Below the pieces are notes generated by a model. That model saw only the letters and a program-made list of their open reading frames with translations. It did no database searches and was not told where the DNA came from. A DNA stretch of 64,000 bases from Meghimatium bilineatum (taxonomy: Eukaryota > Mollusca > Gastropoda > Stylommatophora > Philomycidae), in the NCBI GenBank assembly GCA_034231615.1, contig CM067304.1, forward strand, positions 16,915,944 through 16,979,943, given 5' to 3'. Each line of letters opens with the position of its first letter. The stretch's first letter is position 1. Positions 54,780 to 64,000 of this stretch are shown here, piece by piece. Both the position numbers and the translations under genes were made by a program.

Positions 54780-54905
54780 AATAGCATTGCCAAAGACGGG
54801 AGGGGGGGAGTTAGTGGGGGGGGGACGGGAGAAAAAAGGGGAATGGATAGAGAAAGATAGTGCACGCAGAAGCGGGGGGGGCGGGATGGGGGGCGGCTAC
54901 AAAGA
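54780..54905. other. G-rich, low-complexity tract with quadruplex-forming potential
   Basis: The plus strand carries many G runs of 4 to 9 (GGGAGGGGGGGAG, GTGGGGGGGGGACGGGAG, GCGGGGGGGGCGGGATGGGG) within about 110 bp, much unlike the AT-rich flanks. Confidence 0.7.
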
Positions 54906-55171
54906 GAGGGAACATAGAAATGTGTAAAGAAGAATAGCATTTGACAGTATAGGATAGATAACGAAATATATACACATCCATAAACAAATATGTATACATT
55001 CTATTTTATAATCATAGATAACTATAAATATAAGCACATATAGATACAAATATCTAGACATATATAAAAGTACATACTGATGTCACAGCATACATAGGAA
55101 TGCAGACACATACATGTATATAGGTAACTGTACACACAACAACATACAACATCAACAACAACAACAACATT

Positions 55172-55391
<220 letters not shown>

Positions 55392-55399
55392 CCTATATA

Positions 55400-57475
55400 T
55401 ATAAACTTCAATGATTACCAGATACGATATGACATCATTACCGAAAGAATACAACAACGAAATTCAAAAGAAATTCGAAAAATTACTAGAAATACAAGAA
55501 GAATACTCTCCACATGAACTTGAAAACAAAATAAGTGACATTTTCAATGACTGCAAAAAACATGCTACACAAAAAGAGCAGGAAGAAGAAAGAGTATATA
55601 AAAGAAACTATGCGCTTTATCCAAGAAAGAAGACATCAAAAATAGTCGTAAAAACAGAACAAATTATAGAAGCCTGTCAAGAGGTATGCAAAGAAGAATT
55701 AGGCAAGACAAGCAAAACTACATAAACAAAATATGCCTTGAAATAGAAGGGCAGAAAAGCCAAGGTAACAGTAAAAAAATGTTCGAAAATGTACGACACC
55801 TAAGAGACAATAAACCTCAACCATCATTAAAAGTGCTGAAAGATAAACAAGGAAACATACTAACAGAAGGGAAGCATTTCTTACATAGATGGAAGGAATA
55901 CTACAGTGAGATGTATAATGACCCAAGAAAAACCAAAAAACAAAACAATAAACGAATATGAAAAGGAGCCAGAACACACAAAGGAAGAAGTAAGATACGC
56001 AATGGAAAGTTTAAAGAAAGGAAAAGCCCCAGGCAATGATGGCTTAACAACAGAAATGATACACGCAGGCGGCGAGGCCGGAATCAAGATTTACCACAAA
56101 TTCTGCTGCAAAATATGGGAAAGCGGCACATGGCCGGAGAAATGGAAAAAATCATTATTTAAATACCCCTCCCAAAAAAAGGTGACCTTCGGATTTGCTC
56201 CAACTACCGAACTATAGCCCTTATAAGTCAAGCAAGTAAAATAATGTTAAACATCATAATGCAAAGAATCAAACAGAAATTAGAGATGGAGATAAACGAA
56301 ACACAGGCTGGTCTCAGATCGGGCAGAGGAACAAGAGATCACATTCTTAACATGAGATCGATCATAGAAAAGTGTAGGGAATTTTCAACTGACCTGCACA
56401 TGTGTTTCATAGATTACTCAAAAGCGTTCGACTGCGTCCAACACCCGCAACTGTGGGAGATCATGAACAGCATGGGTTTCCCAAGACATCTGATTCATCT
56501 AATAGAGGAACTTTACCAAGATCAAAAGGCTGCAGTGAAGCTAGAGGGCGATCTCTCAGAGTGGTTTGAGGTACAGAGTGGCGAAAGGCAGGGATGCACA
56601 ATCTCCCCATATTTATTCAACATCTACGCAGAAAGTATAATGAGGAACGTGAGAGAAGACATACACAACGATGACTACCACGCTTTAAACATCGGTGGAT
56701 TCCTAATCCCGGAACACCGCAGACGACACATTGCTTCTTTCAAATTATATAAAAGGATTGGAACAACTAATCAAGAACACAAAGAAATATAGCAAATCAC
56801 AAAACTTGTATTTCAAAACGCAAAAAACAAAACCATGTCAACACAACAACCAAAAATCAGTATAGACAATACCGAGATAGAATGTGTGGATAAATTTGAA
56901 TACTTAGGAGCAAACTTCAACGGTGCAGGAGACTGCATGACAGAAATAAGGAAGAGATTGGCAATGGCATATTGAAAAATAACACAGTTGAAAAACATAT
57001 GGAAAAACAACAAAATATAAACGAAAGTGCTAATGTTACAAACTTTTATTTTTCCAGTTGCAACATACGGCTGTGAAACATGGACCCTAAGTAAAACAGC
57101 GGCAAAGAATATAAAAGCCAACGAGCTGAAATGCTACAGAAAGATACTTAGAATATCATGCAAGGAAAAATCAGAAACTCAGATATTATAAACACATTGA
57201 AGATTCCAGAGTGTTGGTTACTAAACACAATAACAAAAAAGAAAACTACGCCTGTTTGGTCATATAAAGAGACGCAACTGTTTAGAAAGACAAATAATGG
57301 AGGGAAGAGTACCTGGAAAGAGGAGAAAGGGCAGACCAAGAAGACGATGGACTGACGATATTAAAGATAACATGAATACATCGCTAGAAAATGCAAGCCA
57401 CATCGCCCAAGACAGAGAGAGGTTCAGAGAGTTCATTGGGAAGACAACATTCTGGAAGGAATACGTAACATGACA
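55400..57475 (+). mobile_element. LINE copy 1 (5'-truncated; linker, RT, C-terminus), defective
   Basis: It reads [40 protein letters not shown] (RT motif 1), LTTEMIHAGG, ETQAGLRSGRGTRDHILNMR, MCFIDYSKAFDCVQHPQLWE (catalytic Asp block), SGERQGCTISPYLFNIYAES, then the YADD region is deleted (LIPEHRRRHIASF). The C-terminus ATYGCETWTLSKTAAKNIKA follows in another frame. It is very similar to copy 2 at 58738-61411 but has extra frameshifts, so it cannot encode active RT. The two share the 3' end GGAAGGAATACGTMACATGA. Confidence 0.9.
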
Positions 57476-57719
57476 CATATACATACAAACAAATGTGGAT
57501 ATATAAATATATACACATGCATAAGCATAACAATATATATACAAACATACATAAAAACCAAGTATACTAGGAGCACACACAAGAATATATGTAACATGAT
57601 CAATACATAGATATAAGAAAGATACCCACACAACATGCACAAGCATGCAAATGTATCCAAACACGAGCAATAGCTCAAACAAGAATATGTGTGCATCTAT
57701 CTATCTATCTATATGCTGT

Positions 57720-58620
57720 GGCACTTGTTTGATTTTTTATCGTAAAGGGTGGAAGAGTTCTCTGGAGATGGTCTTCTTGTGCGCTGTTTGTAAGCTTGTT
57801 CCTGTGGCTTCTTTGATTTTTGTGATCCATCTTTTACATGGTCTGCCTCTGGCTTTATAACCGTTATGTCTATGTGTCATAGCCATTTGTGGCATGCTAT
57901 CTGTCGGTAGTCTGGAAGCGTGCAAAAACCACTTGATCTGTTGTCTTTTGATGTGTTCTAATACTGGTATTGTTTTGGTTATCTGTCTGATGTTATCATT
58001 TCTAATTCTATCTTAATGACACTCCGAGTATTCTTCGTAGACACGTCATTTCTGTTGTCACTATTTTTATTTTTTCTTGTGCTGTCATTGTCCAGGTTTG
58101 GCACTGGTAGCACAGTGATGGAATAATAATAGTCTTGTATAGTGCAACTTTAGTGTCTATGTTTACAGTTTTGTTCTTGAAAATACGTGTCATCTGTCCT
58201 AGGATCTGGTATGTTTTGTTGCATCTATTTTGTATCTCTTTACTGGTTTTCCCTTCACTCGATATAATGCTTCCTAAGTAAGTGAACTCATTTACCTGTT
58301 TAAGGTGTTTATCATCGATGGAGATAGTGATATATCTTTCTTTCCATTATTTCTTTATTGCCATTATTTCGGACTTTTCAATATTGATCTTCATGTTGAA
58401 TTTTTGACATGTTTAGAGTCTGTTCATATGGTCTTGCAATTGTTCTTCTGATGTCGCTATTAGTATTTGGTCGTCTGCAAAGAGTAGTTTGTTCAATTTG
58501 TCTTTTATGTTATCTTCTTCGTTGGTACTTGTTAGTTTACAGATGTGGTCGATTAATGTTATAAAAAGTAGAGGGGATAGGATACACACCTGGCGACATT
58601 TTCTCACATGAATATATATA
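57720..58620 (-). mobile_element. LINE copy (RT FADD to C-terminus), minus strand, decayed
   Basis: Upstream to downstream on the minus strand: CRQVCILSPLLFITLIDHIC, NKLLFADDQILIATSEEQLQ (catalytic FADD), then VNIDTKVALYKTIIIPSLCY, QCQTWTMTAQEKIKIVTTEM, RRILGVSLR, and HASRLPTDSMPQMAMTHRHN with KARGRPCKRWITKIKEATGT. There are several frame breaks. Its CQTW stretch supplies the ancestral single-copy version of the 26-bp and 67-bp arrays found elsewhere. Confidence 0.85.
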
Positions 58621-59111
58621 TAACATGAACATTCACACACACATATATATACACGTATTTTTATACCCATTCTTTCACATGAAGATATTCACATGTATTA
58701 CTCTAACACAAGAATAACCTCACGGTATTAACATTAAATGGCGGGCTTAGCGGTGTCGGATTCTACCTCTCCAAAAATATCAAATCATCTTATTGGGATA
58801 TTACCCAATAAACGAGCGTATAATCACCATCAGAATAAAGGGAGCAACAAGAAACATCTCTATTACACAGATATATGCCCCAACATCAGCGGCAGACGAA
58901 ACAGAAATTGATGATTTTTATGAGCAACTAAATTCGCGCTTGAAAAAATAAACAAACACGACATAAAAATAGTTTTGGGCGACTTCAACGCAAAAAAAGT
59001 AGGTCAGTCGGAGATCAACATGACCCGTGTCAAGATACACACGGCCTAGGCATTAGAAACAATAGTGTAGAGCGTCTGCTAGCCTTTTTTGCAGAGAACA
59101 GCCTAGCTGTA

Positions 59112-60071
59112 ATGAATACATTTTTCAGACAACACCCTAGAAGACTATACACCTGGACGTCGACGGACGGAAAGACCAGAAACCAAATAGATTACAAATT
59201 AATAGATCAAAGACGGAAAGCAAACATTCTTCAATGCAAGACACTACCAGGAGCAGACTGTGACACTGATCATGAGTTACTCATCGCAAAGTTCAAGTTA
59301 AAGATAAAAAAGACAACAAAAACTTCAATGATTACCAGATACGATATGACGTCAATACCGAGAGAATACAACATCGAAATTCAAAACAAATTCGAAAAAT
59401 TACTAAAAATACAAGAAGAATACTCTCCAAATGAACTTGAAAACAAAATAAGTAACATTTTCAATGACTGTGCAAAAAACATGCTACACAAAAAGAGCAG
59501 GAAGAAGAAAGAGTATATAAAAGAAACTATGCGCATTATCCAAGAAAGAAGACACATTAAAAATAGTTGTAAAAACAGAACAAATTATAGAAGCCTGTCA
59601 AGAGATATACAAAGAAGAATTAGGCAAGACAAGCAAAACTACATAAACAAAATATGCCTGGAAATAGAAGGGCAGAAAAGCCAAGGTAACAGTAAAACGA
59701 TGTTCGAAAATGTACGACACCTAAGAGACAGCAAACCTCAACCATCATTAAAAGTGCTAAAAGATAAACAAGGAACCATACTAACAGAAGGGAAGCATAT
59801 CTTACATAGATGGACGGAATACTGCAGTGAGATGTATAATGACCCAAGAAAAACCAACAGAACAATAAACGAATATGAAAAGGAGCCAGAACACACAAAG
59901 GAAGAAGTAAGATACGCAATGGAAAGTTTAAAGAAAGGAAAAGCCCCAGGCAATGATGGCTTAACAACAGAAATGATACACGCAGGCGGCGAGGCCGGAA
60001 TCAAGATTTACCACAAATTCTGCTGCAAAATATGGGAAAGCGGTACATGGCCGGAGAAATGGAAAAAATAA
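59112..60071 (+). CDS. LINE copy 2 open segment: endonuclease end, linker, RT start (319 codons)
   Basis: This is the longest open piece of copy 2. Residues 1 to about 70 are the end of the APE endonuclease (QIDYKLI, then the DTDHEL histidine block). Residues about 75-210 are a Lys/Glu-rich linker with coiled-coil character (KKKEYIKETMRIIQERRHIK). Residues about 265-319 are the first RT motifs (SLKKGKAPGNDGLTTEMIHA). It is closed by TAA after WPEKWKK where copy 1 reads on, so it is a mutated fragment. No product is expected. Confidence 0.7.
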   Translation: MNTFFRQHPRRLYTWTSTDGKTRNQIDYKLIDQRRKANILQCKTLPGADCDTDHELLIAKFKLKIKKTTKTSMITRYDMTSIPREYNIEIQNKFEKLLKIQEEYSPNELENKISNIFNDCAKNMLHKKSRKKKEYIKETMRIIQERRHIKNSCKNRTNYRSLSRDIQRRIRQDKQNYINKICLEIEGQKSQGNSKTMFENVRHLRDSKPQPSLKVLKDKQGTILTEGKHILHRWTEYCSEMYNDPRKTNRTINEYEKEPEHTKEEVRYAMESLKKGKAPGNDGLTTEMIHAGGEAGIKIYHKFCCKIWESGTWPEKWKK

Positions 60072-60160
60072 TTATTTAAATACCCCTCCCTAAAAAAGGC
60101 GACCTTCGGATTTGCTCTAACTACCGAACTATAGCCCTTATAAGTCAAGCAAGTAAAATA

Positions 60161-61126
60161 ATGTTAAACATCATAATGCAAAGAATCAAACAGAAATTAG
60201 AGATGGAGATAAACGAAACACAGGCTGGTTTCAGATCGGGCAGAGGAACAAGAGATCACATTCTTAACATGAGATCGATCATAGAAAAGTGTAGGGAATT
60301 TTCAACTGACCTGCACATGTGTTTCATAGATTACTCAAAAGCGTTCGACTGCGTCCAACACCCGCAACTATGGGAGATAATGAACAGCATGGGTTTCCCA
60401 AGACATCTGATTCATCTAATAGAGGAACTTTACCAAGATCAAAAGGCTGCAGTGAAGTTAGAGGACGATCTCTCAGAGTGGTTTGAGGTACAGAGTGGAG
60501 TACGGTAAGGGTGCACACTCTCCCCATACCTGTTCAACATCTACGCTGAAAGTATAATGAGGAACGTGAGAGAAGACATACACAACACTGACTACCACGC
60601 TTTAAACATAGGTGGATTCCTAATCCCGGAACTACGCTACGCAGACGACACAGTGATTCTTTCAAACGATATAAAGGGATTGGAACAACTAATCAAGAAC
60701 ACAAAGAAATATAGCGAAGCACAAAATTTGTATTTAAACACGCAGAAAACAAAAATCATGTCAACAGATATAACAACACAACAACCAAAAATCAGAATAG
60801 ACAATACCGAGATAGAATGTGTGGATAAATTTGAATACTTAGGAGCAAACATCAACGGTGCAGGAGACTGCATGGCAGAAATAAGGAAGAGATTGGCAAT
60901 GGCATATTGCAAAATAACACGGCTGAAAAACATATGGAAAAACAACAAAATAGAAACGAAAGTGCTAATGTTACGAACTTTTATTTTTCCGGTTGCAACA
61001 TACGGCTGTGAAACATGGACCCTAAGTAAAACAGCGGCAAAGAATATAAAAGCCAACGAGCTGAAATGCTACAGAAAGATACTTAGAATATCATGCATGG
61101 AAAAATCAGAAACTCAGATATTATAA
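60161..61126 (+). pseudogene. LINE copy 2 RT core and C-terminus, two open segments
   Basis: 60161-60508 has RT motifs with SKAFDCVQHPQLWEIMNSMG. TAA at 60506 replaces the Gln of RQGCT (copy 1 has CAG there). 60557-61126 has YADD, the thumb (YLGANINGAGDCMAEIRKRL) and WTLSKTAAKNIKANELKCYR, to LRISCMEKSETQIL. Without the single stop the RT core would be continuous, so this copy died recently. Confidence 0.8.
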
Positions 61127-61429
61127 ACACATTGAAGATTCCAGAGTGTTGGTTACTAAACACAATAACAAAAAAGAAAACTACGCCTGTTTGGTCATAT
61201 AAAGAGACATAACTGTTTAGAAAGACAAATAATGGAGGGAAGAGTACCTAGAAAGAGGAGAAGGGGCAGACCAAGAAGACGATGGACTGACGACATTAAA
61301 GATAATATGAATACATCGCTAGAAAATGCAAGCCACATCGCCCAAGACAGAGAGAGGTTCAGAGAGTTCATTGGGAAGACAACGTTCTGGAAGGAATACG
61401 TCACATGACAATATTAACATTAATCACGG

Positions 61430-63560
61430 TTTTTTTTTTTTTTGTTTTTTTTCCCACAGCTATTTAGTTCCACTACAGAAACCTGGGAAGGACCACACCA
61501 GGATACATGGCTACAGAATAATAACTATGCAGAATAAGATTGGCAAGCTTTTGGAAAAAATTGTGGCCCGGAAGGTATCGTGTTATCTTGAAAGAAATAA
61601 GTGTTTACCAACATTGTTAGGAGGATATCGTCGAGCAAAGAAGACATGGCAGAATGCAGCAATATTTGCGCAGGATGTTTTTGAGGGGTTCGATTCGCGC
61701 ATGGAGACATGTGCGGTCGCAATAGACCTTGAGGATGCGTACAATAGGGTGTCCTTGGATATCTTGATGCACCAGCTGTTAAATCTTGCAGTTAATTCTT
61801 TTGTCGTGCGTTGGGTTGGCGCCGCCCTGATGCACAGGGTTGTAGTTCTTAAGTGTGGTAACTGGATATTTACACCAACGGTTATTAGCCCTGGCCTGCC
61901 ACAGAGATCGCCTCTATCTCCTGTACTTTTCAATGTATACACAGTACATATCGCAGGCAATCAAATCACAGGTGTTGGCAGAACGATGTCATATGCCGAT
62001 GATATCCTGGTGTATAGACAGGGCAGAAATCGAGAAGAGTGCGTCGTGGAACTACAGAAGGAGCTGGACAGACTGACAAATTGGTGTCGAGATACGGGAG
62101 CAGTGGTTAATCCGTCTAAGGCATTCGTGACGTGGTTTTCCTTGAACAATCACATGGTAAAGACACCCATGCCACAAGTTTCGTTGTCCGGGAAAAGTTT
62201 AGAAAGAACTAGCACAATGAGATATCTGGGTGTGTTTTTTGACAGAAGCCTGAGTTTCAGGGAACATGTTGACCACATTATCATAAGGGCAGGCAAAGGC
62301 TTAGCAGCAATGAAGGTTATGGCTGTTGCGCAGTGTGAGCAAAAATTGTTATTTCTTTTGTACCAGGGTTTAATTGTGGCTGTGGTGGAATATGCACTGG
62401 CAATTCTGACTCTTAGCCAAACTCAGATCGAAAGACTGGATAGAGTCCAGAATGCAGCAATGCGTATCATTCTGGGATGCACAAGAGACACATCGACAAG
62501 AGCTATGCGATACCTACTTGACTGCCCAACAGCTGAGCATAGATTAAAGTATTGCCGTGCACGGGCGTACCTTCAAATACATGCAGATAAGGAACACCCG
62601 TTGCATTCCGAAATACAGAAAGTTAAAGGCAGCAGACTCAAGAGAGGAAGGTCGTGGATGGGACGTGCTGAGAATGTAATACAAAGCGTGTGCAGATTAC
62701 AGGATGTGGCAGCTGGTGTGGAATGGATAGGTCTACCCACAGATTTCGAAACTTGTTTGAGAGTAGTAACATCACTTAGCAGGGAATGCAGAGAATGGTG
62801 TCCCACAGCTGTGGAGAAAGAAGTGCAGACTTTAATCAGTGAGAATACCAAAGAGGGGGATGTGATTATATACACTGATGGATCTGTGATTAGGCATGTT
62901 CGCAGTGCTTGGGCCTTTACAGCTCAGTGCGCAGGTAAAACGATCAAGGAGGAAAGTGGTGCCTTTGCGGTCACTACGAGTAGTATGACCATGGAGACTA
63001 TGGCGGTGACCAAGGCATTTGAGTGGCTACGCACACAGAAAGTAACGCAGGTCTACATCTTGAGTGACTCTATGAGTATGATTAAGAAGGTACAAGTGGG
63101 TCTCGTTCGCGAACAGTGGATTGAGGCCTTGAGAAATGCGAGCTTGAAAGCGGTTACATTTATTTTCGTGCCGGGACATGTGGGCGTTCGAGGCAATGAA
63201 AGAGCGGATCAACTGGCATCGTGTGCGATTGTGGCAAAGGGCGATGGGGCAATGGATCGCGCTGACGTTTTGAACTCCTTAAGAGATATAACACGCGAGA
63301 GTGAGACTAATGTGGATGATGATTCCTTTTCAATGGCTAGGATTAAAGATCAGGGATTGAGATGCGGTGTTGCTAGAGGTGAACATTTTGGAGGGCGCAG
63401 AAGAATGATGGTCAACCAGCATAGGACCGGTACTGTCAGCAGAAGTGTGATGGCGGATACACTCAAGGAGAGATCGGAGCAACTATGGATGTGTCCAGTT
63501 TGCAGTGATGATGATCCGACGACTAACTAACTAACTAACTAACCGTTTTGTTTGATTTAC
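61430..63560 (+). mobile_element. I-like LINE, 5'-truncated, intact RT-RNase H region
   Basis: It begins after a T-rich tract (61429-61452) with CCCACAG and ends in CTAACTAACTAACTAACC. It is an RT/RNase H element of a different family from copies 1 and 2. A decayed relative is at 27960-28495. The base composition is richer in G and C than the other LINEs. It lies immediately downstream of the copy 2 TSD, so copy 2 landed at its edge. Confidence 0.85.
61458..63530 (+). CDS. LINE reverse transcriptase with RNase H and terminal zinc-knuckle start (690 codons open)
   Basis: The homologous region opens with SYLVPLQKPGKDHTRIHGYR. RT: CAVAIDLEDAYNRVSLDILM (catalytic Asp block), LPQRSPLSPVLFNVYTVHIA, and SYADDILVYR with YADD at 61992-62003. 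Thumb: MRYLGVFFDRSLSFREHVDH and QIERLDRVQNAAMRIILG. RNase H: DVIIYTDGSVIRHVRSAWAF (Asp at about 62877), TMETMAVTKAFEWL (Glu at about 62994), VYILSDSMSMIKKV (Asp at about 63066), FVPGHVGVRGNERADQLASC (His and last Asp). It ends WMCPVCSDDDPTTN, the first half of a zinc knuckle. All catalytic residues are present. The same frame runs upstream to 61326 into copy 2 by chance, so no start codon is real. Confidence 0.88.
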   Translation, partial: SYLVPLQKPGKDHTRIHGYRIITMQNKIGKLLEKIVARKVSCYLERNKCLPTLLGGYRRAKKTWQNAAIFAQDVFEGFDSRMETCAVAIDLEDAYNRVSLDILMHQLLNLAVNSFVVRWVGAALMHRVVVLKCGNWIFTPTVISPGLPQRSPLSPVLFNVYTVHIAGNQITGVGRTMSYADDILVYRQGRNREECVVELQKELDRLTNWCRDTGAVVNPSKAFVTWFSLNNHMVKTPMPQVSLSGKSLERTSTMRYLGVFFDRSLSFREHVDHIIIRAGKGLAAMKVMAVAQCEQKLLFLLYQGLIVAVVEYALAILTLSQTQIERLDRVQNAAMRIILGCTRDTSTRAMRYLLDCPTAEHRLKYCRARAYLQIHADKEHPLHSEIQKVKGSRLKRGRSWMGRAENVIQSVCRLQDVAAGVEWIGLPTDFETCLRVVTSLSRECREWCPTAVEKEVQTLISENTKEGDVIIYTDGSVIRHVRSAWAFTAQCAGKTIKEESGAFAVTTSSMTMETMAVTKAFEWLRTQKVTQVYILSDSMSMIKKVQVGLVREQWIEALRNASLKAVTFIFVPGHVGVRGNERADQLASCAIVAKGDGAMDRADVLNSLRDITRESETNVDDDSFSMARIKDQGLRCGVARGEHFGGRRRMMVNQHRTGTVSRSVMADTLKERSEQLWMCPVCSDDDPTTN

Positions 63561-63871
63561 CCACTACTTTTTAACAACCTCTACCCCCTATTCTTATTAT
63601 ATTATACTCCTATTTATTTTGTAGTCATATTCCTCTGTACCTTGTAATTGTTTCTTTCTGTGCACGCTCATCAGCAATTAGCTCTGTTTTTGTTAGATTT
63701 CAGTGTATTTGTAATTTGTCTTTGTTGTTTCTGTTGTTTATATCGTATTCCAATCTGTCAATTCTATGATTGTACCCTATTTTTGTGTAATCGTATTACC
63801 TCATTTAAACCCTTTTTTTAAATACAGAAGGATACCCATACAAACATATGTATGAATTTGTATATGCATAT
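63561..63871. other. LINE 3' flank, no gene seen
   Basis: T-rich DNA with GTTTCTTTCTGTGCACGC and similar. I see no repeat shared with the rest of the window. Confidence 0.35.
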
Positions 63872-64000
63872 TATTTTACAAATATAAATAACCCAAATAT
63901 CGGAGGATGACCACCAAAAAGGAAGTGCCACAGTAACCATACAAATAGAGGTAAATACAAATAAAGTAAATAGGTTCCTAGAAAACTATCAATATAAAAT
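63872..64000 (+). mobile_element. Dispersed family C element, cut by the window edge
   Basis: TTACAAATATAAATAACCCA, ATATCGGAGGATGACCACCA, CAGTAACCATACAAATAGAG and TAAATAGGTTCCTAGAAAAC. This is the third copy of the family; its 3' part is outside the window. Confidence 0.65.

Larger units (their letters stand above)
58738..61411 (+). mobile_element. LINE copy 2 (endonuclease part, RT, C-terminus) with 12-bp TSD
   Basis: It starts within the APE endonuclease (IYAPTSAADETEIDDFYEQL, then LGDFNAK), continues with YTWTSTDGKTRNQIDYKLID and GADCDTDHELLIAKFKL (the IDY and DH end of the endonuclease), the linker, KGKAPGNDGLTTEMIHAGGE, MCFIDYSKAFDCVQHPQLWE, LRYADDTVILSNDIKGLEQL (catalytic YADD at 60638-60649) and ATYGCETWTLSKTAAKNIKA. 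Breaks are a stop near 60070, a TAA at 60506-60508, and a loss of frame at about 61110. TATTAACATTAA at 58726-58737 and 61412-61423 is the TSD. Confidence 0.92.

Noticed and set aside
61326-61457. Met at 61326 as the start of the 734-codon RT protein
   Set aside because: The first 44 codons lie in the 3' end of LINE copy 2, the TSD and a T-rich tract. Homology starts at 61458.

Overview
This is an AT-rich window from an animal nuclear genome, very probably a lophotrochozoan and most likely a mollusc. The reasons are an innexin (invertebrate gap-junction) gene split by introns, a FOXRED1-like mitochondrial oxidoreductase exon, a KIAA1586-like hAT remnant, tRNA-derived SINE-like repeats, many APE-type LINEs and a very high load of minisatellites. 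There is no bacterial or organellar gene organisation. Host protein-coding sequence is a small fraction of the window; most of it is retrotransposon debris and tandem repeats.

Layout. 1-654 is a 19-bp minisatellite. 1.3-11.95 kb on the minus strand holds an innexin locus: exon 1 at 11752-11944, two alternative-looking versions of exon 2 at 9245-9400 and 4184-4339 (both 156 nt, both phase 0, both open), and exon 3 at about 1331-2184. Exons 1 and 3 carry premature stops and frameshifts, so the copy looks like a pseudogene in spite of intact splice sites. Its introns hold LINE fragments and 26-, 33-, 42- and 75-bp arrays. 12.3-15.0 kb is a 2.7-kb GAT-rich array of 23-bp units. 16.3-23.1 kb is a patchwork of LINE 3' ends, including an RT/RNase H element and a LINE nested in a MITE relic with an 11-bp target-site duplication (TSD). 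24.6-26.6 kb has minisatellites and two possible minus-strand host exons that I cannot name. 27.0-30.4 kb is LINE debris with a 395-bp terminal-inverted-repeat element. 31.06-32.52 kb is a decayed hAT transposase gene. 33-51 kb is LINE, SINE and dispersed-repeat debris, with a CpG-richer island at about 40.9-41.27 kb. 52277-52519 (minus) is the last coding exon of a FOXRED1-like gene, with one in-frame TGA. 53.8-63.6 kb is LINE-dominated: a 5'-inverted copy, two closely similar copies of one LINE (the second with a 12-bp TSD), and a 5'-truncated LINE whose RT and RNase H region is still one uninterrupted 690-residue frame.

I see no operon, CRISPR array, phage or defence system. The most interesting items are the duplicated innexin exon, the C-to-T look of its stop codons, and the fact that two separate LINE copies have grown tandem arrays (26-bp and 67-bp units) from the same coding stretch of the LINE. 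Family assignments come from reading translations against remembered family motifs; no database search was run.
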